Source of the DNA: Labia minor
Lineage: Eukaryota > Arthropoda > Insecta > Dermaptera > Spongiphoridae
Direction: 5' to 3'
Assembly (NCBI GenBank): GCA_963082975.1
Contig: OY720344.1
Span: 8,171,580-8,235,579, forward strand
DNA length: 64,000 nt
The position numbers were made by a program, and so were the translations under genes. Shown piece after piece: positions 19,276-30,039 of the stretch (position 1 is the stretch's first letter; each line of letters starts with the position of its first letter). The notes under the pieces are model-generated. The model was not told the DNA's origin. It ran no database searches and saw nothing but the letters and a program-made list of their open reading frames with translations.

Positions 19276-19800
19276 TTTTTGAAGTGAAAACTTCTTTAGC
19301 GGCGTTGAGCACTTTTGCGGGATGGGGAAAAAGTATAGAACTCGCGTGATCGTGACCAACACCATGAAACCATCTGCTTTCAAATTTCTTATAACAGAGC
19401 GCGAAATTTGAATTGTCATTAGAACTGTTTTATAAATTATCTCTAACATATAAATATATATTTATTATGTAAAGTTCATTTCATATATACATATATAATC
19501 AAAATTATACGAAATGAACTTCACATAATAAATATATATTTTATGTTAGAGATAAGAATTATAAAACAGTTCGTATTGCAATATTTTAAACAAAGTTGTG
19601 TATTTATATATATATAAATATAAGTTACAAATTTGTTTAAAATATATGTTTAAAATAATATATAAGTTATATATATATACATGCATATGAAATTCATCTT
19701 TCTCGTGAAATAGCGCGAATTTCGTCTGTTTTAAAATTTCTTACGCAGAAGTTTTCACTTCTGTCGGCCAGTCCCACGACTGCCAATTTTGCTTTTTTAA
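19276..19800 (+). mobile_element. Helentron-like element H5, short non-autonomous copy with internal palindrome
   Basis: Starts TTTTTGAAGTGAAAACTTC, TTTAGCGGCG (19276), matching 4776-4800. The right edge has GAAGTTTTCACTTC (19748-19761) and then a stem CAGT, loop CCCACG, ACTG. The subterminal repeats are inverses of each other. In the middle, 19404-19570 forms a long palindrome (see separate entry). No endonuclease frame. Confidence 0.55.
19404..19570. repeat. Long inverted repeat (hairpin)
   Basis: GAACTGTTTTATAAATTATC at about 19422 is mirrored by GATAAGAATTATAAAACAG ending near 19570. The arms continue through TCTCTAACATA, ATATATATTTATTATG and AAGTTCATTTC with few mismatches, leaving a loop of about 30 bp (ATATATACATATATAATC). 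Arms are about 65 bp. Confidence 0.75.
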
Positions 19801-19924
19801 TTCCGAAAAGCTGCAAAGCACGTTTTTTTGTCTTTAGTTTGTTTTATAACCACTTGGGGCGCTAAACAGTTTTTCAAAAAAACACTATAGAAAAAAAATA
19901 TATGTACCTATATATTATATATTT

Positions 19925-20155
19925 ATGTATTATTGAGGAGCACAAGTTCATTAATTTTAATCAGATTGATGCAAATGTGTAACATTTAATAATTGTAATA
20001 AATAATTAAAGAATTGTGTATCAATATTTTTTAAAGGGTAGAGCGAGAGCTCGGTGTCCCAGGTATTAATATTACCAGCCAAATCCAATAATAATGAATC
20101 ATTTTTTTTAACTTAAGTACCGAGCCGAGGCTCGGGGTCCCGGTACTATTATATT
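19925..20155 (+). repeat. Dispersed repeat family R3, copy 2
   Basis: Near-identical to 410-629 over more than 200 bp, including GAGCTCGGTGTCCCAGG and the GTACCGAGCCGAGGCTCGG hairpin at about 20116-20146. Confidence 0.65.
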
Positions 20156-20617
20156 ATATACAATATCATAAGTACTATATATTATTAAGTAATTTATTGA
20201 TTAAATTAAAAAATAAATAAGAAAATAAAAATAAAATTAAGATAAAATCAAAATTTCATCAAGTAAAAATAATAATAATACTGATTTGTATTTTATGTAA
20301 TTATTGTTTATTTATTAATATAATTATGAAAAGTAAATTCTTTTTGAGATAGCTTTTAGTAAATCTTGTAAAGTTTAACAGATGTAACCTAATTAGTATA
20401 ATAAGTACATAATAGTATTAGATGTACTACATTGGATTTGAGGAAAATACATTGGGATTATCAAATCAAGGCACTTTATCCATTTTAAACCATGGTTTAG
20501 ATTGAATTCAAAATTAATAATTTGAAATTATTATATGATAGATATGTATTATATATAAATTTATATCAAACCACACTATATCTATAAATTTTTTATTGAA
20601 TATATATATATATATAT
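20156..20617. other. Unassigned AT-rich DNA with (TA)n
   Basis: No feature other than a (TA)n run at 20600-20624 that forms the SINE insertion site. Confidence 0.45.
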
Positions 20618-20630
20618 ATATATACAATAG

Positions 20631-20918
20631 AAGGCGCCATTGGGTGTGTGGGTAGTGAACGTGCCTCACATACACATGGTCCCGGGTTCAAGTCCCGGGC
20701 TGGCAAGGGAATTTCCCTAGCTGGGGTCTATGGGACGGAGTCAACCCAGCCTCGGGGAACAACATTGGGGAAAAGCTACTATAGCGCCTCCGATCAAGAA
20801 AATCAAGGTAAAGGTTGAGAGGACCCGTTCTACTGATCATAGGACACCTCATTGGTATAACTATAACCGGATTGATAGGCGTTGTCCTTGCGTAGGACTT
20901 ACAAAGTCAGGGTTTTTT
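20631..20918 (+). mobile_element. tRNA-derived SINE with 13-bp target duplication (copy 1)
   Basis: The tRNA-like head includes an A-box-like GTGTGGGTAGTGAACG (20647-20662) and a perfect B-box GGTTCAAGTCC (20685-20695) inside a CCCGGG...CCCGGG T-arm. A non-tRNA body follows (AACATTGGGGAAAAGCTACT, GATCAAGAAAATCAAGG, GGCGTTGTCCTTGCGTAGGA), ending in a T-run. The flanks ATATATACAATAG at 20618-20630 and 20919-20931 are identical, so insertion was recent. Open frames across SINE copies (giving words like GPGFKSRAGKG) are shadows. Confidence 0.88.
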
Positions 20919-20931
20919 ATATATACAATAG

Positions 20932-21540
20932 TATTGATCAAAAGGATTTTTTTTATTTTATTTATATGATAAAAAACTATAAATTTAATAATATTCTATA
21001 TCATCATTGTTTTTTTTTATTTAATAAAAAAAAAAATAAATTATTAAAGAAATTTGATTTTATAAATTCTTTATATTATTTAATAATAAAACATAATAAG
21101 TATATATTTTTGTATCGATAAATTAGAATTTTAAATAAATTTTATTTTTATTTGAAATATATTTTTAATATGTATAAGATATATAATATACTATATGATT
21201 CATTTGTGAAATCATTCAACATTTGAATAAAATTAAAAAAAAAAATAAATTAAATTTTTAATTAATATTTTCAATTTCTCTTTAAAATTTAAATGAATTA
21301 AATTTGAATATCTATAATTTATATTATTAAAATTTACATAATTATTTTACAAAGTAGGTATAATATATTGTAATATTATACCATAATAAAATAATAGTGA
21401 GATTTAAATTAAATTAAGAAAAAATAAAACCGTTTTGAAATAAATTAAAAATGTTTTTATAATTGTATAAATCAGATAAACAACTTGTGTATTTTTTGCA
21501 ATTTTCTTTTCTTAGAACTATAGCACGCTGTGTTATCTTG
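20932..21540. other. Unassigned AT-rich DNA
   Basis: About 600 bp of extremely AT-rich sequence between two oppositely oriented SINEs. Nothing else seen. Confidence 0.45.
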
Positions 21541-21542
21541 TT

Positions 21543-21820
21543 AAAAAAAACCTCCGACTTAGTACGTCCTACGCAAGGACAACGCCTATCAAGCCAGTTA
21601 TACCAATGAGGTGTCCTATGATCAGTAGAACGGGTCCTCTCAACCTTTACCTTGATTTTCTTGATCGGAGGCGCTATCAAGTAGCTTTTCCCCAATGTTG
21701 TTCCCCGAGGCTGGGTTGACTCCGTCCCATAGACCCCAGCTAGGGAAATTCCCTTGCCAGCCCGGGACTTGAACCCGGGACCATGTGAATGTGAGGCACG
21801 TTCACTACCCACACACCCAA
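21543..21820 (-). mobile_element. tRNA-derived SINE, inverted copy 2
   Basis: Reverse complement of copy 1, slightly 5'-truncated (starts at TTGGGTGTGTGGG instead of GGCGCC). It has the B-box at about 21766-21776 and ends with AAAAAAAA on the plus strand at 21543. Together with copy 1 it makes an inverted SINE pair about 620 bp apart. No clear target duplication. Confidence 0.85.
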
Positions 21821-23260
21821 TTTTTTTTAAAAATATTTTATTGTTGCTTGCCAGATATAAAACAAAACACTATTGACTACTATTTAAATCTGTTATTCTC
21901 AAACTTATATTAGATTCTTCGCGAAGTTTCTAGCCCTTTTCTAGATGACTTTGATTATGCAAATGGCTTATTAAGCCATCGACAAACTTCCGGGCACTAA
22001 ACAACACAAGCACATTGTATAGAAAATGTATAGAAAATATGAAATATAAAAAAATTGTAAATATAAATTTAACATTTTATTAACATCAATCATTTAAATT
22101 CACAAATTTTAAAAATTCGTATTTTTGAAAAATTCAAAATATTTCTTTTTGATTATTGAAGTGTCATCGACTTTCAATATACGTTTCAATTTTTAGCGAA
22201 ATCGCTTAACTAGAAGTGGATTAAAATCCAATTACAAATTAGTAACATTACAGACAGACAGCAAAGTATAGTTAATAAAAAGCGTATAATAAAATAACAC
22301 AAGATACTCAAAATAAAATTAAATATTAGCAACTAATTGATAATTTTGATATAATATAATAATCTATTAACTGATAAGAAATTATTCATTATTTATGTTT
22401 TATCCATCCAACCATATTTTCCCATAATGATTTCTTTCATTAACTTGATTAATATTATTCTTGTGTCATTTGTGCTAATTGTTTTGAACGGAGTCTTTTT
22501 ATTCCTATAAAAACAGTTTTCTCATTAATTGACCCTTCTTGAACAATATCTCGCCTTAAGCTAAATTATTATATCGTCACGCCCACTCATTCAATTCTAC
22601 TTTTGAAAATAAATCTTGATCCCTCCTTTCCTTCACACTTTATACTTCTTGAGTTATTTTAACTTTTCTTTGGCTATCTCTCATACATAAACCATTTTCA
22701 CACACATGCATCGACCCTCTTATTTTCACTTTCTCTCTCTCTCTCTCCATTATGTCTTTTAAAAATTTAATAAAAATAAAAATAAAACAACAACTATTTC
22801 TATATTTTAATTTTAATTAACTTTAATTTATTGAATATTTATTTTTCTAATCCTTATAAAATTACATTAAAATTACATTATATCGAAAAAAATACGACAC
22901 CAAAATCTCTCAATCTTAATAATCTTTAAAATTATATTTAATTAGTTAAGGAAAAAGTTTTCACATTATCTTTCGCTCTTTCACTTTAAATTTGATAGAT
23001 CCCGTCACTTTAATGCCTACTTATTAATTTAAAAGTAAAAAAGTGTGTTTAGTAAGAATCTAGATTTATAATCTAGCTTAATTAAACGTCTATTATTATT
23101 GAAAACTTGAAATCGAATATTTAATCTATCGCATAGGTATTGACTTTATATCTTTTTAGAAGTAAGGGTACATCTCTTACACCCCCCCCCCCCACGCCCT
23201 CCCAATGGATGGGATTATTTTACTATATAATTTTCCTTTGAATATCATTATATATTTATA
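21821..23260. other. Unassigned AT-rich DNA
   Basis: Includes (CT)n at 22731-22748 and a C-run at 23186-23199. Around 21910-22010 and 22150-22260 there is moderately complex sequence (TTCGCGAAGTTTCTAG, AGCCATCGACAAACTTCCGG) that might be a diverged repeat. No coding similarity found. Confidence 0.45.
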
Positions 23261-24027
23261 CGCGAGGTTTGTTCAAAAGAAAAAGTGAAATTTGAATTAT
23301 TTGGAAATATTTATTCATCAATAATATCCATTTTGTCCCCATCAAAGTAATTCTTCTCAGATATAAGATATAATGCACTTATGCTAGCGCTTCTTCCCTT
23401 CGTCGAAGCACTTCTGAATTGCACTTTTCAGTATGGCCATCAATCATTCGATTCCGACTTTATCTCATCAATTGTGGCCAAACGCTTTCCTTTCATTGGT
23501 CTCTTCAGTTTTGGGAATAGGAAAAGCAATGAAGTGTGAGCTGGTGTATTATCGTGATGCAGAATCCATGATTTGTTTTTTCACAATTCCGATAATTTAA
23601 GTCGTATTGATTCACGTAAACATTGCATAACTTCCTTGTATTATAGTATTCCTTATTAACAGTACGAACTGTTGGCAAGAACTCATGATGCACCACGACA
23701 TTATAATCGAAGAAAACAGTGAGCAAAACATTACATTTGATCGAACTTGACGTGATTTTTTAAAGCGCTTGTACCACTTATAAACATTTTTTTTTTTGAG
23801 ACTAAGTAGACTCGCCGAATTAATTCAGATTCTTTAAAAAATCAAAGAACACACAAAAACGTGACTAACTTTTTCATTTGTCAAAAGCAACCTACTAAAG
23901 CAAAATGGCTGAAAATGTCAACATATGAGAAACATATGTGTACCAACATAACAAAAAAAAAAAAAAAAATCGAAAATCGAATGTACACAACTCGCTAAAA
24001 TTCACCTTTTCTTTTTAACTGACCTCG
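23261..24027 (-). mobile_element. Mariner transposon, internally deleted, both ends present
   Basis: Inverted ends: CGAGGTTTGTTCAAAAGAAA at 23263 and, on the other strand, CGAGGTCAGTTAAAAAGAAA at 24027, with TA on the outer side of each. The minus strand encodes VFFDYNVVVHHEFLP and TVRTVNKEYYN (first catalytic Asp region), then, in another frame, ILHHDNTPAHTSLLF (second Asp). The TIR-to-TIR length of about 767 bp against the usual 1.3 kb shows internal deletions, and several frame changes are present. A scrap of the same family lies at 63595. Confidence 0.85.
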
Positions 24028-24597
24028 TATATCTACTAAATGGTAAATTAAATATAGATTTATGAAAATTATAAATAAAAAAAAAGATATCTTACCTTAT
24101 TGATTGACTTTATATTGAAATAAAATAAATGTACTATACATATATGCCCGATAATATTCGTTACACTTTTTCATTAATTTGTCAATATATTACATATACA
24201 TATATATTCATAGATGAGGATGAAAAACAATAATTAATTTAATGATTATGTTTTTCATCAATGGGAAATAACTTTATATTTATTTAATTTGAAATGGATA
24301 AAAGAGATAACAGAAAATGAGGTCTTTATCATTTCAAGAGTTTTCTCAATTAAGGCTATAATAATAATAAAAATAATAATAAAAGAGTAGAGTACTTGAG
24401 AAATAAATAAAGAAATAAGTCATCAACTGAATAAATACCATCAATGGTCAATGTTCGATCTTTTTAGAATTAGAATAACAACAACCTTTGCTAAATTTGG
24501 CAAAGAGAAACAAAGAGATTCAGTAGAAATAAAATAGTCCCGATCTTTAATTAATTAATTGAAAAGATTTATTTATTTCATTAAATTATTTATTAAT
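24028..24597. other. Unassigned AT-rich DNA
   Basis: Nothing recognisable. Confidence 0.45.
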
Positions 24598-24834
24598 GGT
24601 AATTGTTTACAAAATGGGAAACTTCAGGGATTTGGATGAAACTTTGCCAATAGATTCCTTTTTTAATTCCAAAGAAACTTTCCTTTATCCTTTTCCTTTA
24701 ATAATTTTTATCTCGTAAACTAGAAGAGATCGAGAAATATTGTATAAGGAAATTTCCTTTGGAATTAAAAAAAAGAGTCCTTTGGCAAAGTTTCATCCAA
24801 ATCCCTGAAGCTTCACGTTTTGTAAACAATTACC
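24598..24834. mobile_element. Foldback MITE family FB1, copy 1, with 8-bp target duplication
   Basis: The arms of about 90 bp are inverted copies: GGTAATTGTTTACAAAA at 24598 and its mirror TTTTGTAAACAATTACC at 24834, continuing inward through GGATTTGGATGAAACTTTGC and TTCCAAAGAAACTTTCC. The flanks TTATTAAT on both sides (24590-24597 and 24835-24842) are identical. Relatives at 43197-43726 and 62228-62590 have longer middles (AATTTGCATAT, ATCCATTGATATTC). An 8-bp duplication fits hAT or a related superfamily; the GGTAATTG terminus does not let me choose. Confidence 0.75.
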
Positions 24835-24842
24835 TTATTAAT

Positions 24843-25361
24843 TTCCCAATAATCAGTATTTTTTGTGAAACTTAGATAAATAATACAGTGAAATGTAATG
24901 AAATGATTTTTTTTTTCCACTGAAAAAATTTTTATCATTAGTCAAACATAAAACATTATAATAAACAAATTTAATGATTTAAATTTGATAAAAATCGAGA
25001 TTTTATTTATTTTAAAATTTAAGAATATTTTATGTTGAAATAAAAGAACCAATTATATAAGATGACACTGGTGAATTGAATTTAGGTATTATATTATATA
25101 GGTATATCGTATATATTTTTAGTGTATTTCTTTAACAGTCTAACATTATTATTTCAACTGAAAGTTATTAACCATTTTAAATTATACATATTAATCTATA
25201 AGTTCTGAATAGAATTTTATAAAATTTTACAAGTTTTATCATTGTGTTGCTGGGTGGTTTCAAATGAAACTACTTTAAATAAGTTTCTGCTACGTGTTAT
25301 TTCTTGTAAATTAACGGAAGCAGTAAGGAGAATATCGTTTAGAATTTACTTTATTAAGTCT
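24843..25361. other. Unassigned AT-rich DNA
   Basis: Nothing recognisable. Confidence 0.4.
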
Positions 25362-25440
25362 AGTTTATACGGGCTTAGTTCTTGTCATTAGTTCAGGAGT
25401 GGGCAAATACTTTTAAGCGCGGACCTTTTGAATTGGTTAA
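25362..25440 (+). mobile_element. hAT-like terminus, second copy
   Basis: CAGGAGTGGGCAAATAC at 25394 with the same outside flank (AGTTTATACGGGCTTAG) as the inverted copy at 1105-1180. The inside is cut off by the SINE at 25462. Confidence 0.4.
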
Positions 25441-25461
25441 TAATTTTGAATGAGCAACCTC

Positions 25462-25736
25462 AAGGCGCCATTGGGTATGTGGGTAGCAAACCTGCCTCAC
25501 ATTCACATGGTCCCGGGTTCAAGTCCCGGGCCTGGCAATGGAATTTCCCTAGCTGGGGTCAACCCAGCCTCCGGGAACAACATTGGGGAAAAGCTACTTG
25601 ATAGCGCCTCCGATCAAGAAAATCAAGATAAAGGTTGAGAGGACCCGTTCTACTGATCATAGGACACTTCATTGATATAACTGGCTTGATAGGCGTTGTC
25701 CTTGCGTAGGACGTACAAAGTCAGAGGTTTTTTTTT
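25462..25736 (+). mobile_element. tRNA-derived SINE, copy 3
   Basis: Full head with B-box GGTTCAAGTCC (about 25515-25525), the shared body and a T-run end near 25736. Relative to copy 1 it lacks about 14 bp around TATGGGACGGAGT and keeps the TTGATAGCGCC wording also seen in copy 2. Confidence 0.85.
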
Positions 25737-26789
25737 AGTTCTACCACCACCACACACCCTCCCTATAATGCATTCCCCGTCACATACAACTAAAAAGGCT
25801 CTGAGAGCGGTGTTTATTTAATTTTATCCGAGGAGTTCGAATTGTAATAGTAAACAAAATCACGATAAGTTAGATAATAACATTTTGGCACAAAGCCACT
25901 TGACTTTCCTAATGAGCTTATTTTCCATTCACTTTAAATTGTTTAGTTTGGTGGATTATAATGAGATCATTACACATAAGACAACAGAAAAGGCTTTGTT
26001 TCTACAATTTCAAATTGATCTATTTTGTTATTAATTTGGTAATCTCTTTATTATCATTATTATCCTCATCATTCAAATTATTAGTAGATAAAGACATAAT
26101 AAACTTTAAACACTTATTAACATATGTATTTTTTCTTTGAAATACCTTCACATTGATTTTGTTATGCTTTTATGTATAATGCATAGAATATCTATAATAA
26201 TTGTTTACAAGATATGCATGTATATATATATGTACATACCTATTACTCTTATTATTTACCTATTAGTATTTACATCATTTATTGTTGTTTTAAATCATTA
26301 TTATATCATTATACATATATAATAAAATATTTATACTAATCTCTCTTAGAAATCAATCTATCTTATTTCCATATTAATTAATATTAATTTTGTTAATGAT
26401 TTATGTAGGCCTTCGTATATCTCATATATCATTGAAATTATACTCACAAAGTCAGTTATGAATATTTTGTGATATCTAATTTGACGTATGTGCTTAGGAT
26501 CAACATCATTCAATTATTAAATTATTATTAAAAATTAACAAATTTAATTAATAATTGAATTTAAATTAATTTAATTATTTCGATTAATCATTCATGAATT
26601 AGAAAAATCATAGTGATTCGAGATTATAATGAGAAAAAAAAAACTGAGAAAAAAATAAAAACAAAGCATTTAATATTTAGCATTTAATATTCTTTATATT
26701 TAATTGAACAATTCTAAAATATGTCACGAGCGAAACTTATTTAATTAATTTTACATAAATTGATATTTTTAAATTTGGGTAATTCTTCC
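25737..26789. other. Unassigned AT-rich DNA
   Basis: About 1 kb of AT-rich DNA; no gene or paired repeat found. Confidence 0.45.
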
Positions 26790-27035
26790 GCTTGATTTGT
26801 CTCCCGTGAGGTGCCGCCCTGCGGAACAAGCTAGACCCATAGAGGGATTCCCAATAATGCGTTGACCTGCCCTCTCTCCCGCCAATGGAAAGAGTCGGGA
26901 CACAGACTATCCGTATCCTACTTGATCACTCCAGGTTAATTTTTGAAATAAAGTTTTTGGCTCCATCTGGTGTCAGAAGCCTTGTACTAATTGAAGGAAA
27001 AAAAAACGGGCTTGTTTGTATGTTTTTTTTTCTTT
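26790..27035 (+). repeat. Fragment of repeat family FB2
   Basis: Contains AAAGTTTTTGGCTCCATCTG and later CTAATTGAAGGAAAAAAAAA with CGGGCTTG, which match one arm of the foldback repeat at 57540-57785 and parts of 37020-37070. The GC-rich left side (GAGGTGCCGCCCTGCGGAAC) has no match I could find. Confidence 0.45.
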
Positions 27036-27274
27036 TTTTTTTAGAAATTGTATTTGGAATATTATTTATTCAGAGATAAAACTAACATTTCAGAAATCAA
27101 TTATGCTTTTTTCAAAAATGTTGGTTTTATATCCAAATAAATAATTTTTCACTTACAGGAAATTCTACAATCTTTTATGCAATTTACCAAACTAAAAGAA
27201 ACGAATATACTGTTATATTATTTCAGAAATGTACCCGGCTATTTAAAAGGTTGAACTATCCTTTTAATATAATT

Positions 27275-27590
27275 CAGTGCTCCACAACCTTTTCTTACCT
27301 ACGGCACACAAAAATTGTTTCTAGAATTTTGCGGCACATCAAAAGCTGAAATATATATATATGAGGTTTGTATGTAGAAATTAATTTAATACGTTTGTTT
27401 ACGCGAGTGTGTTATAAAAGTGAGAAGCGCTTGTAATTATAATCTCAGAAAAATGACACTAATAGAAATGACAATAAACTTACATATAAAATTATGCGGA
27501 TTTCTAAAAGTTTCATTTGATCGCGGCGGCACACCTGTATCTCCTTTAAGGCACACCAGTGTGCCGCTGCACACCGGTTGCGGAGCACTG
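27275..27590. mobile_element. hAT-type MITE with perfect target duplication
   Basis: Ends CAGTGCTCCACAACC (27275) and GGTTGCGGAGCACTG (27590), flanked by ATATAATT on both sides (27267-27274 and 27591-27598). The inside carries GGCACAC-rich subterminal repeats (CGGCACACAAAAATTG, CGGCGGCACACCTG). 316 bp, non-coding. Confidence 0.85.
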
Positions 27591-27598
27591 ATATAATT

Positions 27599-27960
27599 TA
27601 TGAACTGAGAGTATTATTTTAAGATTATTGCGGATCTCTGTATCTTCTTCGTTGTCGATAACTTCCTAGCGGAAGTGTCGTGGCCCTAATAACTCCAAGG
27701 AGTCATAGGGCGTTCATGGGAAAATTTGACCGAAGTGGTTTCCCCTTGCCTTCTTCGGTGGGGCAGCCGATGTTAAATTGAATTAGATTTTTATATTTAT
27801 TAATTTATTAATTTATTAATTAATTAATAAATTAATTAAATAAATAATATCTCTGTATATATAATATTAATTAATTTTCTCGACTAATTATTATAAAATA
27901 GCTTATATTCTACTATATTCTTCATATTTAATAATTATTATTATCTCTTATCATCCATGG
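27599..27960. other. GC-raised unassigned segment and AT-rich spacer
   Basis: At about 27640-27775 sequence such as ACTTCCTAGCGGAAGTGTCG and GTGGTTTCCCCTTGCCTTC is clearly richer than its surroundings. It resembles tails of non-coding retroposons by feel only. No other copy occurs in this window. The rest is AT-rich. Confidence 0.3.
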
Positions 27961-27984
27961 GCCTCTTTGATTAGGAGCAATGCT

Positions 27985-28402
27985 ACAGGGGCCGCATTTT
28001 AGGGAAACGAATTTAAACTTTACAATGTATTAAAAAAAACTTTCAATACTTTCTTTATGCTTAATGTTTAATGTTTTTATTTATTATTTTTCGGCTATTT
28101 TTATTAAATAAAAATAATAATAACAATTTAAAATAAAAAAATATATTCTCTATTAATTACTATTATTTCTAACTTGTTTCTTCGAATTTATGGAAACAAA
28201 TATGTAGTTTAAATATTGTAGGGCATATTTTAAATAAAAAAATGAATTAATTATAATTATTTCAATTATATTCTCTGTTTTTTAATATAAAGACGAGAAA
28301 TGAAAGTTGCAAAAGAAATATAAAGTTAACTGGCGGGCCGCACAATTTTTCACTGTGGGCCGCATGCGGCCCGAGGGCCGCGGGTTGGCCAAGCCTGATC
28401 TA
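27985..28402. mobile_element. hAT-like element, one good end
   Basis: The right end reads CGCGGGTTGGCCAAGCCTG (28402); reversed, this is CAGGCTTGGCCAACCCGCG, a hAT-type terminus seen in many animal genomes. Subterminal GGGCCGCATGCGGCCC lies at 28357-28372. The left side has CAGGGGCCGCATTTTAGGG near 27987 but not a matching end, so the copy is decayed or truncated. Confidence 0.5.
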
Positions 28403-28444
28403 TAGCAATAGATCATCAATAAATTAATTTATATATCCAAAATA

Positions 28445-29289
28445 CTTTATATAAAAAAAAAAACTTTTTTAAAAAACCACGTTTTTAACGCACTAAAAAG
28501 AAGAAAATAATTTTTCTGAAACCCCATAGGTACTGACATTACAAACAAGAGATATGATTTGAAGAAAATTTTCTATAACGTAAAACGTGGGGCGCAAATA
28601 ATAATAAATTTTTTAAATGCAATATAATTTCTTTGATTAATTTATTTCAATATCCATGGATTTATATTTTAAGTTTTATATTTTTTACCAGACTTTTTGT
28701 AAAAGGGAATATTATTAGTAATCCAACAGAATACTTTTATTAATGTAAATTTTTTTTGGAAAATTAATTCCTTAATATTAAATAAACATCTTCAATTTAC
28801 ACTTTAGAAATTTTATTAACATAAATATTAAATATTTGCTAGAAGTTTTGCAGTAGCAAAATTTAGTTTTAGATTTCTTCAAGTTAAATTTCTTATATTA
28901 TTTACCAGAATATTGTTAGGATGTCATTTTTTATCAGAATTTTTTAAAAGTGAATATTATTAGTAATCTAAAGGTAATCTTTTCATAAATTAAATTTACC
29001 TCTTTTAAAAATTTCGATAAGTTATAAGCTTTACTTTTTAAAGCTAATTAAAATATGAATTCATTTATCCTATTAATTTGTACCTAATAACATTTATTTA
29101 TAAATTTTTATACGATACAGAATATTTTAGCCATAGTTGCGCCCCACGTTTTACGTTATAGAAAATTTTCTTCAAATCATATCTCTTGTTTGTAATGTCA
29201 GTACCTATGGGGTTTCAGAAAAATTATTTTCTTCTTTTTAGTGCGTTAAAAACGTGGTTTTTTAAAAAAGTTTTTTTTTTTATATAAAG
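28445..29289. mobile_element. DNA transposon with 150-bp-plus identical inverted ends (TA-flanked)
   Basis: Bases 28441-28597 are, as far as I can read, an exact reverse complement of 29137-29293 (157 bp, including an 11-base A/T run). They start CTTTATAT and carry AAAAACCACGTTTTTAACGC and AAACGTGGGGCGCAA. TA borders both sides of CTTTATAT...ATATAAAG, which would fit a Tc1/mariner-type target. The 540-bp middle has no open frame of note, so the element is non-autonomous. Perfect arms imply a very recent insertion or gene conversion. Confidence 0.8.
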
Positions 29290-29293
29290 TATT

Positions 29294-29651
29294 ATTTTCT
29301 ACTTTTTAGTCTTCATATATTGCAATCGATTTCACTTGACCTATACTACTTTTAAGTTTTTTGATTGACTTTAATAGTCATGAAATACTATTATCCTGAA
29401 AGTAATAAATTTAAATTGAATTATAAAGAGAAATTTTTAAATTTGTCATATTTTAATTCTTTATTGCCTAAAACTCATCATAAATTTAAATTTTGTTTTC
29501 TAAATTACAGTACAAAACATTAATATACCTTCTTTCAAATTTATTTACATTTTAAATATTATACATATTATATTATTCTTTTAACGGGTTTTTAACGGTT
29601 TTTTTCAAATTTAAATATTTACACTTTTTGTTTTGATTTTCCCATACAAAA
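29294..29651. other. Unassigned AT-rich DNA
   Basis: Nothing recognisable. Confidence 0.4.
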
Positions 29652-29866
29652 TTATATTCATTAATTATGCTCTAATTAAACACTTGCAAGCTACGAATGT
29701 GTTATTTTATTGTATTGTCATCCAGAATACATTACTCTGAAAAGTTTCAGAGCGATTGGATGACTGGAAGTGGTCGAAATTTCGATTGCAAGATTTGACC
29801 CGAACAGATAAATAAACAAACAAACAAACAAGAAAGCAAGCTAAGAAAAACGTGGTAAAATACACT
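29652..29866 (+). repeat. Direct repeat D1, left copy
   Basis: About 210 bp (ATTCATTAATTATGCTCTAA ... AAGCTAAGAAAAACGTGGTA), almost identical to 30968-31169. Contains AGTTTCAGAGCGATTGGATG and an AAAC/AAAT repeat near 29808-29834 that is longer in this copy. This core plus short repeat resembles the inner part of Helentron-like elements, but no ends were found. Confidence 0.65.
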
Positions 29867-30035
29867 CAGTTAGCAAGAGTGCTAATGATGACTTGGTGAG
29901 ATGCAGAGAGCAAATGATAGCTGAAGGAAATTGAGGGTGGCGTTTAAGTCGAAAAAAGGTGTGTCGAAACAGGCAACCAATCAGAAGACCCGTTAAGTAA
30001 AAATAAGAAGAGGGGAGTTTGAACCTTTTTTCTAC
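29850..30035 (-). pseudogene. Possible LINE RNase H-region scrap
   Basis: The minus strand encodes YLTGLLIGCLFRHTFFRLKR, resembling the TGLLTGH..L..HL..LG pattern near the end of RNase H domains of some non-LTR elements. No flanking conserved block supports it. Confidence 0.3.
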
Positions 30036-30039
30036 CACC

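Noticed and set aside
20730-20969. Open frames across SINE copies (also 21414-21812, 25450-25638, 60460-60777)
   Set aside because: They track the SINE body on both strands and change frame from copy to copy.
22731-22748. Simple repeats ((CT)n here; (TA)n at 20600, 38762, 41941, 47713, 52669, 55143)
   Set aside because: Ordinary microsatellites; noted in the surrounding entries but not reported as findings.
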